Part shown: piece after piece, positions 45,061 through 54,256 of the stretch
Layout of the letters: every line of letters starts with the position of its first letter
How positions within the stretch are numbered: the first letter of the stretch is position 1
DNA from: Bdellovibrionales bacterium
GTDB lineage: Bacteria; Myxococcota; XYA12-FULL-58-9; SYDY01
Length of the DNA stretch: 62,660 nucleotides
Direction: 5' to 3'
Assembly (NCBI GenBank): GCA_005801425.1
Contig: SYDY01000042.1
Coordinates: 1-62,660 of the forward strand
Made by a program: the position numbers and the translations under genes
Notes under the pieces: generated by a model
The model's database searches: none
What the model was told of the DNA's origin: nothing
What the model saw: the letters and a program-made list of their open reading frames with translations, nothing else

Positions 45061-47005
45061 GTTTGCGTGTTATCTCCCTCAACATTTCAAGCGCTTCTTC
45101 TCTATCAGATGTTAATTTCGCAGGCGGCAAACTTTGTAAAAACTTTTTGCTGTAATTGCCTTCGATAATGCGGCGATCAAGTACAGTGATGACACCCTTG
45201 TCGGCTTCTGAGCGAATGAGCCGGCCTACGCCCTGTTTTAATGCCAAAATAGCTTGTGGCAATTGAAATTCACGAAACGCATTCCCGCCTTGTTGTTTGA
45301 TATGGGCAATGCGCGCTTCGGTGATGGGATCGTCGGGAGGTGAAAACGGAAGCTTATCGATGATCACACCGCGAAGTGCAGGACCTTGGACATCAACGCC
45401 TTTCCAGAGTCCTTTGGTTGCAATCAATATCGCATTGCCATGCTGTCTGAAGTCTTCCACAAGCTGTGCCGAGGATCCATTGCCTTGTTGCACAAATAAG
45501 CGTTCACCAAGCATGGGGGCAAAGTGCTTGGCATACGCTTCGACGGCAGAACGCGATGTGCACAAAAGAAAAACACCACCGCCTGACGCCTCAATGATCG
45601 CTTCAATCTCACGACATGCAAGTTCAAAAAACTGGGGGTGATCAGGGCGTGGCATGTCGTGGGGAACATACAAAAGCGCGTGCTCCGCATAATTAAATGG
45701 TGAGTCAAGAATCAGCGTGTTGGGTTTTTCAAGACCCATGCTTTCTGAAAAATGGTTCAGTGTTCCTCCCACGGAAAGTGTGGCCGACAAAAATACGCAT
45801 TGTGCGTTGGCAAATGCTTGTTTGAGATATGGCGTGGGATTCACAGGACGTGCGCACAGGGTTTTACTTCGTTGTGATGTCTCAGAGTAAAAAGCAAAAG
45901 GTGATTCATTGCTTATTTCTTCTGGATTTTGTGTACCAAACAAAAAATCACAATCGTCGGCAAGCTTGCGTGCGCGCTGCATGAGAGGCATGGCTTCTTG
46001 GAAATCATAGGCAGATAGCATATCTGCCAACACGCGAAGACTTCCGCTTAGACGAAGTGCATTTTTTTGGGTGTCTTCACTTAATTTATCGGGAAAATAT
46101 GTTTTGCGTTGTGCAATATGCGATGCGGAAAAAGAAGCTTTGACTGCATCTTGGAGATCGAGTCGAAGAGGATGAAATTGGTTTTCAATCCCTTCACGCA
46201 TGGTCAGATTTAATACGTCTTGGTCGAAATCATTGATGCGATAATCAGACAGTGTGACACCAAATGCCTCACACGCGATGTCTTCAATTTCATGGGCTTC
46301 ATCAAAAATGACGACATTGTGATCGGGGATAATGCGCCCAGAGGCTTGTGGCGACGCACGACGCATGGCTGCATCTGCAAAATAGAGATGATGGTTTACG
46401 ACGATGATTTGTGCGGTTTGTGCACGTTGTCGCATAAGAGTGACCCAACAGGAACCATAGAATTCACATGATCTTCCTAGGCATTGATCCGAGCTCACAC
46501 TGAGTTCATTCCAAATGGAATCGACGTTGAGATTGGCTCGTATTTCGTCGCGGTCACCTGTTTGTGTGTGGGCTTTCCATGCGCTGATATGGTCCAATGT
46601 TTTGGCCGCGTTTGACGAAAACAGATGGGGTTGGCGAATGGCTTGCGCGAAACGACGTTCGCAGAGATAGCTTTTGCGTCCTTTCATGATGTGTACGTCG
46701 ATGCGCCGTCCTAGGGCACGTTCGAGCATGGGAATGTCGCGGTATACAAGCTGATCTTGGAGTACTTTGGTCCCTGTGGAAATAACGACCTTGCGTTCTG
46801 TAAGGTCGCTGGCAAAAATAGGTGCAAGATACGACAGCGTTTTGCCCGTGCCCGTGCCAGCTTCGGCAGCGAGATCGGGCCCGTCACGCATGGTCTTTTG
46901 GATGGCTTCGGCCAAAATTTGCTGTTGTTGTCTTGGTTGAAAATGAGGGACCTTTTGTTGAAGCATCCCCTGTTCGGCAAACCATTCGCGACAATCATTC
47001 AGCAT
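45017..47005 (-). CDS. DinG/XPD-family ATP-dependent DNA helicase
   Basis: A 662-aa superfamily 2 helicase with an Fe-S cluster. Walker A EAGTGTGKT (48-56), DEAH at 235-238, and the C-terminal motifs LIATKGLWKGVDVQG and GRLIRSE are present. The four cluster cysteines are C115 (KSYLCERRF), C175, C180 and C186 (QCLGRSCEFYGSC). It resembles the YoaA/DinG group that unwinds DNA with R-loops or forks. An exact subfamily cannot be fixed by eye. It overlaps the PLD-like gene end-to-end by 44 bp and follows the binding-protein gene by 21 bp on the same strand. Its Fe-S need links it loosely to the SUF operon. Confidence 0.92.
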   Translation of the reverse strand: MLNDCREWFAEQGMLQQKVPHFQPRQQQQILAEAIQKTMRDGPDLAAEAGTGTGKTLSYLAPIFASDLTERKVVISTGTKVLQDQLVYRDIPMLERALGRRIDVHIMKGRKSYLCERRFAQAIRQPHLFSSNAAKTLDHISAWKAHTQTGDRDEIRANLNVDSIWNELSVSSDQCLGRSCEFYGSCWVTLMRQRAQTAQIIVVNHHLYFADAAMRRASPQASGRIIPDHNVVIFDEAHEIEDIACEAFGVTLSDYRINDFDQDVLNLTMREGIENQFHPLRLDLQDAVKASFSASHIAQRKTYFPDKLSEDTQKNALRLSGSLRVLADMLSAYDFQEAMPLMQRARKLADDCDFLFGTQNPEEISNESPFAFYSETSQRSKTLCARPVNPTPYLKQAFANAQCVFLSATLSVGGTLNHFSESMGLEKPNTLILDSPFNYAEHALLYVPHDMPRPDHPQFFELACREIEAIIEASGGGVFLLCTSRSAVEAYAKHFAPMLGERLFVQQGNGSSAQLVEDFRQHGNAILIATKGLWKGVDVQGPALRGVIIDKLPFSPPDDPITEARIAHIKQQGGNAFREFQLPQAILALKQGVGRLIRSEADKGVITVLDRRIIEGNYSKKFLQSLPPAKLTSDREEALEMLREITRKLTPTASSRDAQTSL

Positions 47006-47026
47006 TATTTCGTGATCTTTCCTTCA

Positions 47027-48355
47027 TTACTGCAATTTCCACGGGACGATCTGCTTGTTCGTGATCGTGAGTACCACGAGGTCGCGCTCGATATCGCCGT
47101 TGGGTAAAAACCGCAATCGACCGGTGATCCCATCGAAAGGTGCCCCGTTGCGCAATAATTTAAGCAAATCTTCGCGCTTTGAAGGCTGTGATGTGGTCAA
47201 ATGCGATTTCACAAGCAAGGCTGTATCATAGGCAATGGCATCGCTGAGTTGCGGTGCTGAATGGGTTTTTTCTTCAAAAGCGGCGACAAATGCTCGCACT
47301 TTGGGACTGGCGCTATCTGCGAAAAATGCATCTACAAAAACGGCATTTTCACAGTACCTCTCACAACTGTTGACGGTTTGTACCGAATTCCACGTGCTTG
47401 CACCTAGCAATGTAATGGGTTTCAGGTTTTCTTGTCCGCTGGATTTTCTTAGTTTTTCTAAAGCTTTGGGATCGTGGGTCAGCACGATATCTTCAAATGC
47501 CAATGCGGGCGCGATCAGCCCTAGATTTTGACCTGAATCAGGAATGATCAGACCATCAAAATCGATTTCAGGAGGGAATGATTTTTCAAGATCTTGCAAT
47601 AAAAGTTGTTTGCGGTGGGCTGGAATTTTCTGTTCTTCAATCTCTCGAACAGCTTTGTTGTAAGCAGGCCTTGCTTGCAGGTGCCAGCGCCCTACAAGTT
47701 TGCGAATGGGTTCTTTGAATGTTGTTTGTTCGCGTTCATAGACTTCGTGTCCCCTTATTTCGCCCTTACGCTTTTCTACTTCATTCCAAAAAGCATTGGC
47801 GAAACTTATGCCGTAGGGATTGCGTGGTTGTAATATGGCAAATGTTCGCATGCCGAGTTTCTCAAATGCAACCCGTGCGAGGGCTTTGGCTTGTGCTTCG
47901 ACTGTAAGACCCGTGCGCAATACGTGGGGCCCAATGTCTGTAATACCGGATTGATGGGAAAGACTGATGATGGGTACCCCAAGGGCTTCGGCACGTTTTG
48001 AGGCGGCTTGGGCTTCTTTAGAAAATAAAGGTCCAATGATAGCGATCACGCGATCGTTCATGACCAACTGTTCGACGGCCATCGCCGACGCTTCTTCTGT
48101 GCCTTCGCCGTCGCGAAAGACGACGCTTGGCCCATTGTTGTTTGCAGTTCCTGCGAGTGCAAGCTCGATGGCAGCGCGTGCACGTTCTCCGTACTGGCGA
48201 TATTTTCCGCTCAGGGGCAGCACGACACCTATCGTGTTGGATGGTGCTGCAAGGCTAGGATACGCGATGCCTTGGGCATTCACGGACAGCCTGCAACTTC
48301 CAAAAATGGTAAGCGCAAGTACGACACTATTGACACAGGTAAGATGTAATCGCAT
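47027..48355 (-). CDS. Periplasmic binding protein (Peripla_BP_6 / LivJ-like)
   Basis: A 442-aa exported protein. The ATG at 48355 has AAGGT eight bases upstream and gives a signal peptide (MRLHLTCVNSVVLALTIFGS... cleaved near VNA/QG). The mature part follows the type 1 binding-protein pattern: IGVVLPLSGKYRQYGERARA, then AIIGPLFSKEAQAASKRAEA, VPIISLSHQSGI and YGISFANAFWNEV. Such domains bind amino acids, or in LpoA-like proteins regulate wall synthesis. No permease or ATPase genes are nearby, so an ABC role is unproven; a lipoprotein-type LpoA role is an alternative. It is divergent from the next gene, with only 50 bp between the starts. Confidence 0.85.
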   Translation of the reverse strand: MRLHLTCVNSVVLALTIFGSCRLSVNAQGIAYPSLAAPSNTIGVVLPLSGKYRQYGERARAAIELALAGTANNNGPSVVFRDGEGTEEASAMAVEQLVMNDRVIAIIGPLFSKEAQAASKRAEALGVPIISLSHQSGITDIGPHVLRTGLTVEAQAKALARVAFEKLGMRTFAILQPRNPYGISFANAFWNEVEKRKGEIRGHEVYEREQTTFKEPIRKLVGRWHLQARPAYNKAVREIEEQKIPAHRKQLLLQDLEKSFPPEIDFDGLIIPDSGQNLGLIAPALAFEDIVLTHDPKALEKLRKSSGQENLKPITLLGASTWNSVQTVNSCERYCENAVFVDAFFADSASPKVRAFVAAFEEKTHSAPQLSDAIAYDTALLVKSHLTTSQPSKREDLLKLLRNGAPFDGITGRLRFLPNGDIERDLVVLTITNKQIVPWKLQ

Positions 48356-48405
48356 ATCGTCATACCTTCTGGTGTGGATACATGATGGGAAGTACAGGAG
48401 GTTGT

Positions 48406-51400
48406 ATGTCATTTGCCAGCATGTTGTGGCGTCGTTGTATGGGTTTCACGCTCGTGTGTACAACGATCTGCCTGATGGCTTGTGGTGGAAGTCGTGGAAA
48501 TACGGACGACCCAGGCACCAATCCTCCCATAGATCCAACCGATCTTGATCCAACGCCCGATGCAGAACTGTGCGATAATCAGAAAGATGATGACGGTAAC
48601 GGTGCAATCGATTGTGCCGATGTAGCATGCAAGGCCTACGAGAACTGTTTGGGGCAGGCGTGCATTGGTCAGACACTGACCAGCACAGAGCTGCCTTTAG
48701 TACTCACCGGAAATACAACGCAAGGATCATCGATGATCGCGCAGCGATGTGGCGGTGGTCGTGCGCCCGAATATGGTTACGTATGGACCGTTCCTGTCAC
48801 GGGCAAATATTCGATTGATACCTTCGCTTCAACGTTCGATACGGTGCTCACCATTCTAAAACAAAAATGCTCGGGCGATCTTGTCGCATGCAACGATGAC
48901 GCCAGTCCACAAAGTTCACAAGGCACGAGTGGTGTACTTTTGGATGCGGTGCAGGGCGATGAATTGCTGCTGCTTGTGGATGGGCGAAATGATGCCAAGG
49001 GTGATTTTACGTTGTCTGTGCGGTTGGCCGAAGGCGCAGAAGCGGGTCATTGTACGGATAGCTTTGATAATGACGGCAATGGTCTGCTGGATTGTGCAGA
49101 TACAGCCTGTGCACGCAATGCGGCATGTCCCATTCCTAATTGCCCAGGCACATTTTTAGGGGGTGTTTTGGGCCAACAGGTTGCTTCCGGCGTGGGCGGA
49201 ACGGGTGCTAAAAATCTTCAAGGCAGCTGCGGCGGAACGGGTGCCGAGGTTACATTCGGTTGGACTGCACCGACGGACGGCGTGTTTACATTCGATACCA
49301 ATGGGTCAACTTTGCCCACCCGACTTTATCTTTTAAACGATGGATGTTTGGGGAACGAACTTGTTTGCGGTGCGGCCTCCGATGCGGGCCAGCCCTCCGT
49401 GACCGTTCGGCTCGTCAAAGACCAAAATATTGTGATTGTGATCGATGCAGAAGAAGGCACAGGCGGCAGTTTTTCGCTTAATGTTTGGGATGTTGCCTTG
49501 CCAGAACGCTGTGGTGATTTGGTCGACAACGATGTCGATGGTTTAACGGATTGTGCGGACAGCGATTGCAGTAACGATGCGGCATGTTTAAGCCCTACAT
49601 GTCCTAACGGAAATATCGCAAGCGCTGTGGGGCCCAATATTGTTTCAAGCACCACCGAAGGTGCGTTGGGACTTTTATCGGGAAGTTGTGCAGAGGGTTC
49701 AGCAGGCAAAGACCGAAGTTATTTGTGGATTGCGCCGCGCACCGGTCGCTATAAATTGGATACACGTGGATCGTCATTGTCTCATGTTTTGTATGTGCTT
49801 CGCCAGGGCTGTACGGGGGCAGAACTTGCGTGCGAAACAGGCAGCACATGGGCACCCGCAGAAATTACATTTGAAGCCCAAGAGGGCACGAGTTATATTT
49901 TTGTGGTTGATGAATACAGTTCATGGGGTGACCCAACCGCTGGAAATTTCCGCCTCAATCTTCAGGCGACAGAATCGGGCAAATGCAGTGATGGTGCCGA
50001 CAATGATGCTGATGGCACAATCGACTGCTTGGACCCCGAATGTATGACTGAAACCGCATGTTATCCAAGTTGCCCAGAAATCGACATTCTCAGCATCGTG
50101 GGGACGACCCATGGTACGACACAGCATCGTCCCGATCAGCGCGCGGGATCTTGTGGCGGCTATTACGGTGAAGTGTCCTATCTGTGGACAGCACCTGCCG
50201 CAGGTTCTTACAATGCAAAACTCACAGGATTGGGTTCATCGGGTGTGCTTTATGCCTATCATGGCTCCACATGCGGTACCGATTTTATGTGCGATAGCAA
50301 ATATGTCGGGACGGCAGATGTGCAACTCTCGTTGGATGCCACGGCGAATGAACAATTTGTGATCGTGGTTGATAGCGACAGCAGCACGGCCGGTGAATTC
50401 GATTTGGCGATTGCTTTGAGTGAACGTACGGCATGTGGAGATGGCCTTGATACCGATGGCGACACATTGATTGACTGCGCAGATCCTGATTGTGCAGGTG
50501 CAACCAGTTGCTGTGATTCGCAAGATATTGGATCAGCCATTGGAAAGCCCGCCGTGACGGGACCTCGAACGGGGTGGCTCAGTGTTTCTTCGGGAAGTTG
50601 CGGAAGCTCTGGCAATGGTGTTGAACGATTTTTTCAATGGAAAGCACCGGCCACGGGTCAATATCAAATCGACACCGATGGGTCGAATTTCGATACCACG
50701 TTGTACATACGCCGTGGTGGATGCGGTGGTTCAGAAATCGGTTGCGATGATGATGGCGGCGAAGGAACACGCTCTTTGCTGAAGCTTGATGCACGTGCAG
50801 GAGAATCGTTCTCCATTGTCATCGATGGTTATGGCACTGCACTGGCGACCTCAACCTTCAAGCTTAATATTACGGCGCTTCGTGTTGATCGTGAGGGCGC
50901 ATTCTGTGCCGATGGAAGCGATAATGACAACGACAGTCGTACCGATTGCGCGGATGTGGATTGCGTGCGGAATATTGCGTGTTCGGGAGCAACCTGCAGC
51001 ACGTATGTTTTTGAAGACTTGGGTTCTTCGTTGGGACAATCCATGTCACTTGGGAGTACAACGTCCACCGATGTTCCGACGGGCGCGCTTGCCGGTTCAT
51101 GTGGTGGTGCTTTGTCTCCAGAAAAAATTTATCGCTGGAAGGCGCCCGCATCGGCAAACTATGCATTTTCAACACTGACCGATACGCAATTCGATTCGGT
51201 GGTGTACTTGCTTGATGCAACATGCAAGGCCAACGGGTTGCCTTGTGATGACAACGATCATGGGACACGACAATCGCAGGTGGTGACACGATTGATTGCG
51301 GGTCAGGTGATCTTTATTGTGGTGGATGGTTTTGAAGGTGCCAGTGGTGATTTCGGACTTACCATTGAGCAAGTTTCACAGCCGACGGAAGTTGGATTGT

Positions 51401-51855
51401 GCGACGATGTTGTCGACAACGATAACGATGGTCTTACCGATTGCTTTGATGCCGATTGCGCAGCCGAGGGCATGTGTGAGCCGCCTGTGTGTGCAGACGA
51501 AGTGGTAGGTGCTATTGCACAAGGCATACTTTCTGAAGGAACGACCCGAGGTGGAACCGATAGTTTTGCTCCACCCTGTGCAGGCACCGGTGGATCCGAT
51601 GTCGGCATTGCATGGACGGCTCCATCCGATGGTACGTTTATTTTTAGTACGGCTGGTTCCAGCTTTGATACAGTTCTTTACGCGCTTTATGGCACATGTA
51701 CGGGATCGCCTATTCGTTGCGATGATAACGAATCAGGATCTCCTCAATCGGAAATCCAAATAGAGGCCCATCGAGGCGATAAGCTTGTGTTGGTCGTTGA
51801 TGGTGTTGGGCGTGCCAGTGGTGATTATGTGCTAAGTGTTCGTCCTGTGCGCTAA
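48406..51855 (+). CDS. Seven-module PPC-like / Ca-loop lipoprotein
   Basis: A 1149-aa predicted lipoprotein. The ATG at 48406 is chosen because AGGAGG lies four bases upstream; an earlier ATG has no such site. The lipobox is LMAC. It then has seven tandem modules of about 155 residues. Each begins with a Cys/Asp loop of the type CTDSFDNDGNGLLDC (near 56, 215, 369, 527, 677, 834, 999), followed by a beta-sandwich with GSCGG, a YxWTAPxxGxYxxDTxGSxFDTxLY-like segment and a final LVVDGxxxxxGxFxLxV strand. The sandwich resembles bacterial pre-peptidase C-terminal (PPC) domains; the loop resembles MopE or thrombospondin type 3 calcium loops. No protease domain is present. A surface adhesin or calcium-binding role is plausible. 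Confidence 0.83.
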   Translation: MSFASMLWRRCMGFTLVCTTICLMACGGSRGNTDDPGTNPPIDPTDLDPTPDAELCDNQKDDDGNGAIDCADVACKAYENCLGQACIGQTLTSTELPLVLTGNTTQGSSMIAQRCGGGRAPEYGYVWTVPVTGKYSIDTFASTFDTVLTILKQKCSGDLVACNDDASPQSSQGTSGVLLDAVQGDELLLLVDGRNDAKGDFTLSVRLAEGAEAGHCTDSFDNDGNGLLDCADTACARNAACPIPNCPGTFLGGVLGQQVASGVGGTGAKNLQGSCGGTGAEVTFGWTAPTDGVFTFDTNGSTLPTRLYLLNDGCLGNELVCGAASDAGQPSVTVRLVKDQNIVIVIDAEEGTGGSFSLNVWDVALPERCGDLVDNDVDGLTDCADSDCSNDAACLSPTCPNGNIASAVGPNIVSSTTEGALGLLSGSCAEGSAGKDRSYLWIAPRTGRYKLDTRGSSLSHVLYVLRQGCTGAELACETGSTWAPAEITFEAQEGTSYIFVVDEYSSWGDPTAGNFRLNLQATESGKCSDGADNDADGTIDCLDPECMTETACYPSCPEIDILSIVGTTHGTTQHRPDQRAGSCGGYYGEVSYLWTAPAAGSYNAKLTGLGSSGVLYAYHGSTCGTDFMCDSKYVGTADVQLSLDATANEQFVIVVDSDSSTAGEFDLAIALSERTACGDGLDTDGDTLIDCADPDCAGATSCCDSQDIGSAIGKPAVTGPRTGWLSVSSGSCGSSGNGVERFFQWKAPATGQYQIDTDGSNFDTTLYIRRGGCGGSEIGCDDDGGEGTRSLLKLDARAGESFSIVIDGYGTALATSTFKLNITALRVDREGAFCADGSDNDNDSRTDCADVDCVRNIACSGATCSTYVFEDLGSSLGQSMSLGSTTSTDVPTGALAGSCGGALSPEKIYRWKAPASANYAFSTLTDTQFDSVVYLLDATCKANGLPCDDNDHGTRQSQVVTRLIAGQVIFIVVDGFEGASGDFGLTIEQVSQPTEVGLCDDVVDNDNDGLTDCFDADCAAEGMCEPPVCADEVVGAIAQGILSEGTTRGGTDSFAPPCAGTGGSDVGIAWTAPSDGTFIFSTAGSSFDTVLYALYGTCTGSPIRCDDNESGSPQSEIQIEAHRGDKLVLVVDGVGRASGDYVLSVRPVR

Positions 51856-51916
51856 AATGGAAGAAGCCAGTAATTAAAGCGATAACGGATTGATTTTAGC
51901 GTAGTTCCATGATGTA

Positions 51917-51938
51917 GGGGCGGTTCGCGAAACGCCCT
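51917..51938. repeat. Hairpin repeat after the seven-module lipoprotein gene
   Basis: GGGGCGGTTCGCGAAACGCCC, with GGGCG/CGCCC arms around a TTCGCGAA core. It is related to the second hairpin of the feoB and sufT repeats (GGTTCGCGAACC type). It lies between the lipoprotein and orphan genes. Confidence 0.6.
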
Positions 51939-51967
51939 TGATAAATGGTCAAAAATAGGATGCATGC

Positions 51968-52744
51968 ATGATGACAAAAAAAGTGAAATCATCTGAAGAA
52001 CCGTTGAATGCAAACATTGCCAATGCGGTTTTGGATCGGGCACGATCTTCCTCCAATAGCGGCATTTTTTCTGACAATTTCGCCATTGCCGACGCAAAGA
52101 TAAATGCGATGGATCAGAGATTAAGGGATTTGTACTTACGTGTTCCTGCGAAGAGACAGCAGGATGCGGAAAATGTGTTATTGGGTGTGGATAAAAACAA
52201 TGCTGAATCGATAGCATATGCGTCGGAATATTTTATGCGATTGCTGGATGACGTAGATAAAACAGCACAAAAAAACAAAAAACATGTGGGTACCGACGCA
52301 TATCCTGAATTATCGCGCAGCCCAGGCAGTACCGTTTATGAAATCCAGCAGGCGTTGAGTCAATGGTATTATCCACGGCTAAAAAAGAATGCTTACGATC
52401 AAGGTACTTGGAAAGAGATTCTTTCTCATGAGGTCAAAGTACTTGGGACATCTAACAATCTCGTGACGTTGAGCATTAAAGATTGTTTAGATCAGTTTGT
52501 TTCGCTTGGAAATCAACATAACAATGCTTCGGCGGATAACAAAGCCGGAATGATTGTGGTCCAACTGTTTAGGGCGATTCATGCTGTTGGACATGCACAC
52601 GATAACACGGAAGAAAAACATGAGTGGCCAGCATGCCTTGTGCAAAGTAATTTCCTTCAAATATGGCTCAATGCTGAGGCGGTAGGTCGATGCCAGGCCG
52701 ATGTGATGAGGGACCTTAAAAAGAATAATCTTTATCCTCTCTGA
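51968..52744 (+). CDS. Orphan protein of unknown function
   Basis: A 258-aa, mostly helical and hydrophilic protein. It starts with two ATG codons, preceded by AGGA. There is no signal peptide, no membrane helix and no catalytic motif I know. The segment LFRAIHAVGHAHDNTEEKHE is His/Asp/Glu-rich and might bind a metal, but it does not match a known pattern. Composition is richer in Asn/Lys than the neighbours, which could mean a separate origin. It lies alone between a palindromic repeat and pyk. The reading frame itself is convincing because it is open for 258 codons with a plausible start. Confidence 0.6.
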   Translation: MMTKKVKSSEEPLNANIANAVLDRARSSSNSGIFSDNFAIADAKINAMDQRLRDLYLRVPAKRQQDAENVLLGVDKNNAESIAYASEYFMRLLDDVDKTAQKNKKHVGTDAYPELSRSPGSTVYEIQQALSQWYYPRLKKNAYDQGTWKEILSHEVKVLGTSNNLVTLSIKDCLDQFVSLGNQHNNASADNKAGMIVVQLFRAIHAVGHAHDNTEEKHEWPACLVQSNFLQIWLNAEAVGRCQADVMRDLKKNNLYPL

Positions 52745-52801
52745 CTTGCCTGTTCTTCACGCGCTCTTGGCACTTCCCTTGTATCGATATATCCAAACGG
52801 C

Positions 52802-54229
52802 ATGAACGATTCGATACGCCGCGATTTTCGTCTTACAAAAATTATTTGTACCATTGGCCCTGCGTGTGATCAGATCCCAACCTTGGAAGCGATGGCCAAC
52901 GCGGGAATGAACGTGGCCCGAATCAATATGTCCCACGGGTCGCGTGAATCTCATTTGGCGATTGTTCGCAATTTAAAAAGTCTTAATAAAAAATTAAATC
53001 ATCCAATTGCTATTCTTGCGGACTTGCAAGGTCCTGAGATCCGAACCGGTGAACTGAAAGAAGCGTTGGACCTTAAAATTGGTGATGAGTTCACATTTAC
53101 CATCTCACCTGGGCAAAACACCGAAGAGCGTAGCGTATTTGTTAATTACCCAGATATCGTTCACGACATGCATGTGGGCGATAAAGTGGCCTTGGACAAC
53201 GGCTTGATCAATCTCGAAGTTCTTAGCGTGTCTGACCATGCTTTGCGCTGTCGGGTTCTCGATGGGGGAACCTTGGGATCACGCAAGCACGTTAATTTGC
53301 CAGGTATACGTGTTAATCTTCCATCGATTACTGAAAAAGATAAATCAGATATCGAATTCGCTGCGGACGAAGATTTTGATTTTATTGCACTGTCTTTTGT
53401 GCGATCGCCCGACGATGTTCTAGAAGCGCGCAGTATTATTGAGGATAAGGGTGGGCACACACGTCTCATTGCCAAAATTGAAAACCGTGAAGGTGTTGAT
53501 AATTTCTCGGAAATTTTAAAAGTTGCCGATGGCGTCATGGTGGCCCGTGGTGATCTCGGTGTTGAAATACCCCTCGAAGAATTGCCGATTGCGCAGCGCC
53601 GTATGGTAAGGGAATGCGCCATTGCGGGTAAACCCGTGATTGTTGCAACCCATTTGCTTGAATCCATGATCGAACATCCGATGCCCACGCGGGCTGAGAT
53701 CACCGATGTGGCCAATGCGGTGTATGAACAGGCCGATGCAGTCATGTTATCCGGTGAAACGGCAACAGGAAAGTACCCTGTGAGGTGTGTTGAAACACTC
53801 GCAAAAATTGTTTGTCGTATGGAGAAAGAGCCTGGCATTGATTTTCACAAACTTCGTCCTATTGATGATGATATTGCGACGTTGGCGCAAACCGCGGTCC
53901 ACATGGCCGATGCATTGCATGCGCCCGCTTTGGTTGTGATGACACGGCGTGGATATTTGGGCGGGTTGGTGGCAAGCTTTCGACCTCAGACTTCAATCAT
54001 TTACGCATTCACCAATATGAGCAGTGTCCGACGCAAATTGTGGCTTCATCGATCGGTGGTCCCGTTTCGTATGGATTTCTCAAGCGATCCCGAAAAAACG
54101 GTTCGCGCCGCATTTGATAAACTTCGCGAACGCAATCGCTTGATGCCGGGAGATGCAGTGGTTGTTGTGTCTGACATCGACGCAGGAGGTGAGCGCGTTG
54201 ATAGCATTCAAGTGAGATATTTCCATTGA
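52802..54229 (+). CDS. pyk: Pyruvate kinase
   Basis: A 475-aa glycolytic enzyme that makes pyruvate and ATP from phosphoenolpyruvate and ADP. Family phrases: [45 protein letters not shown], the active-site lysine segment [14 protein letters not shown], the metal-binding [17 protein letters not shown], and [16 protein letters not shown]. Length is normal. It has a visible TTGGCA-17-TATCCA promoter-like pair 10-50 bp upstream but no clear SD. It is convergent with the carrier-HEAT gene. Confidence 0.96.
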   Translation: MNDSIRRDFRLTKIICTIGPACDQIPTLEAMANAGMNVARINMSHGSRESHLAIVRNLKSLNKKLNHPIAILADLQGPEIRTGELKEALDLKIGDEFTFTISPGQNTEERSVFVNYPDIVHDMHVGDKVALDNGLINLEVLSVSDHALRCRVLDGGTLGSRKHVNLPGIRVNLPSITEKDKSDIEFAADEDFDFIALSFVRSPDDVLEARSIIEDKGGHTRLIAKIENREGVDNFSEILKVADGVMVARGDLGVEIPLEELPIAQRRMVRECAIAGKPVIVATHLLESMIEHPMPTRAEITDVANAVYEQADAVMLSGETATGKYPVRCVETLAKIVCRMEKEPGIDFHKLRPIDDDIATLAQTAVHMADALHAPALVVMTRRGYLGGLVASFRPQTSIIYAFTNMSSVRRKLWLHRSVVPFRMDFSSDPEKTVRAAFDKLRERNRLMPGDAVVVVSDIDAGGERVDSIQVRYFH

Positions 54230-54235
54230 CGTTTG

Positions 54236-54256
54236 GAGCGCGGGCATCCTGCCCGC
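54236..54256. repeat. Hairpin between convergent pyk and carrier genes
   Basis: GCGGGC (54240-54245), loop ATCCT, GCCCGC (54251-54256), preceded by GAGC. It sits between two converging stops and could act as a two-way terminator. It also has the look of a palindromic repeat. Confidence 0.6.
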
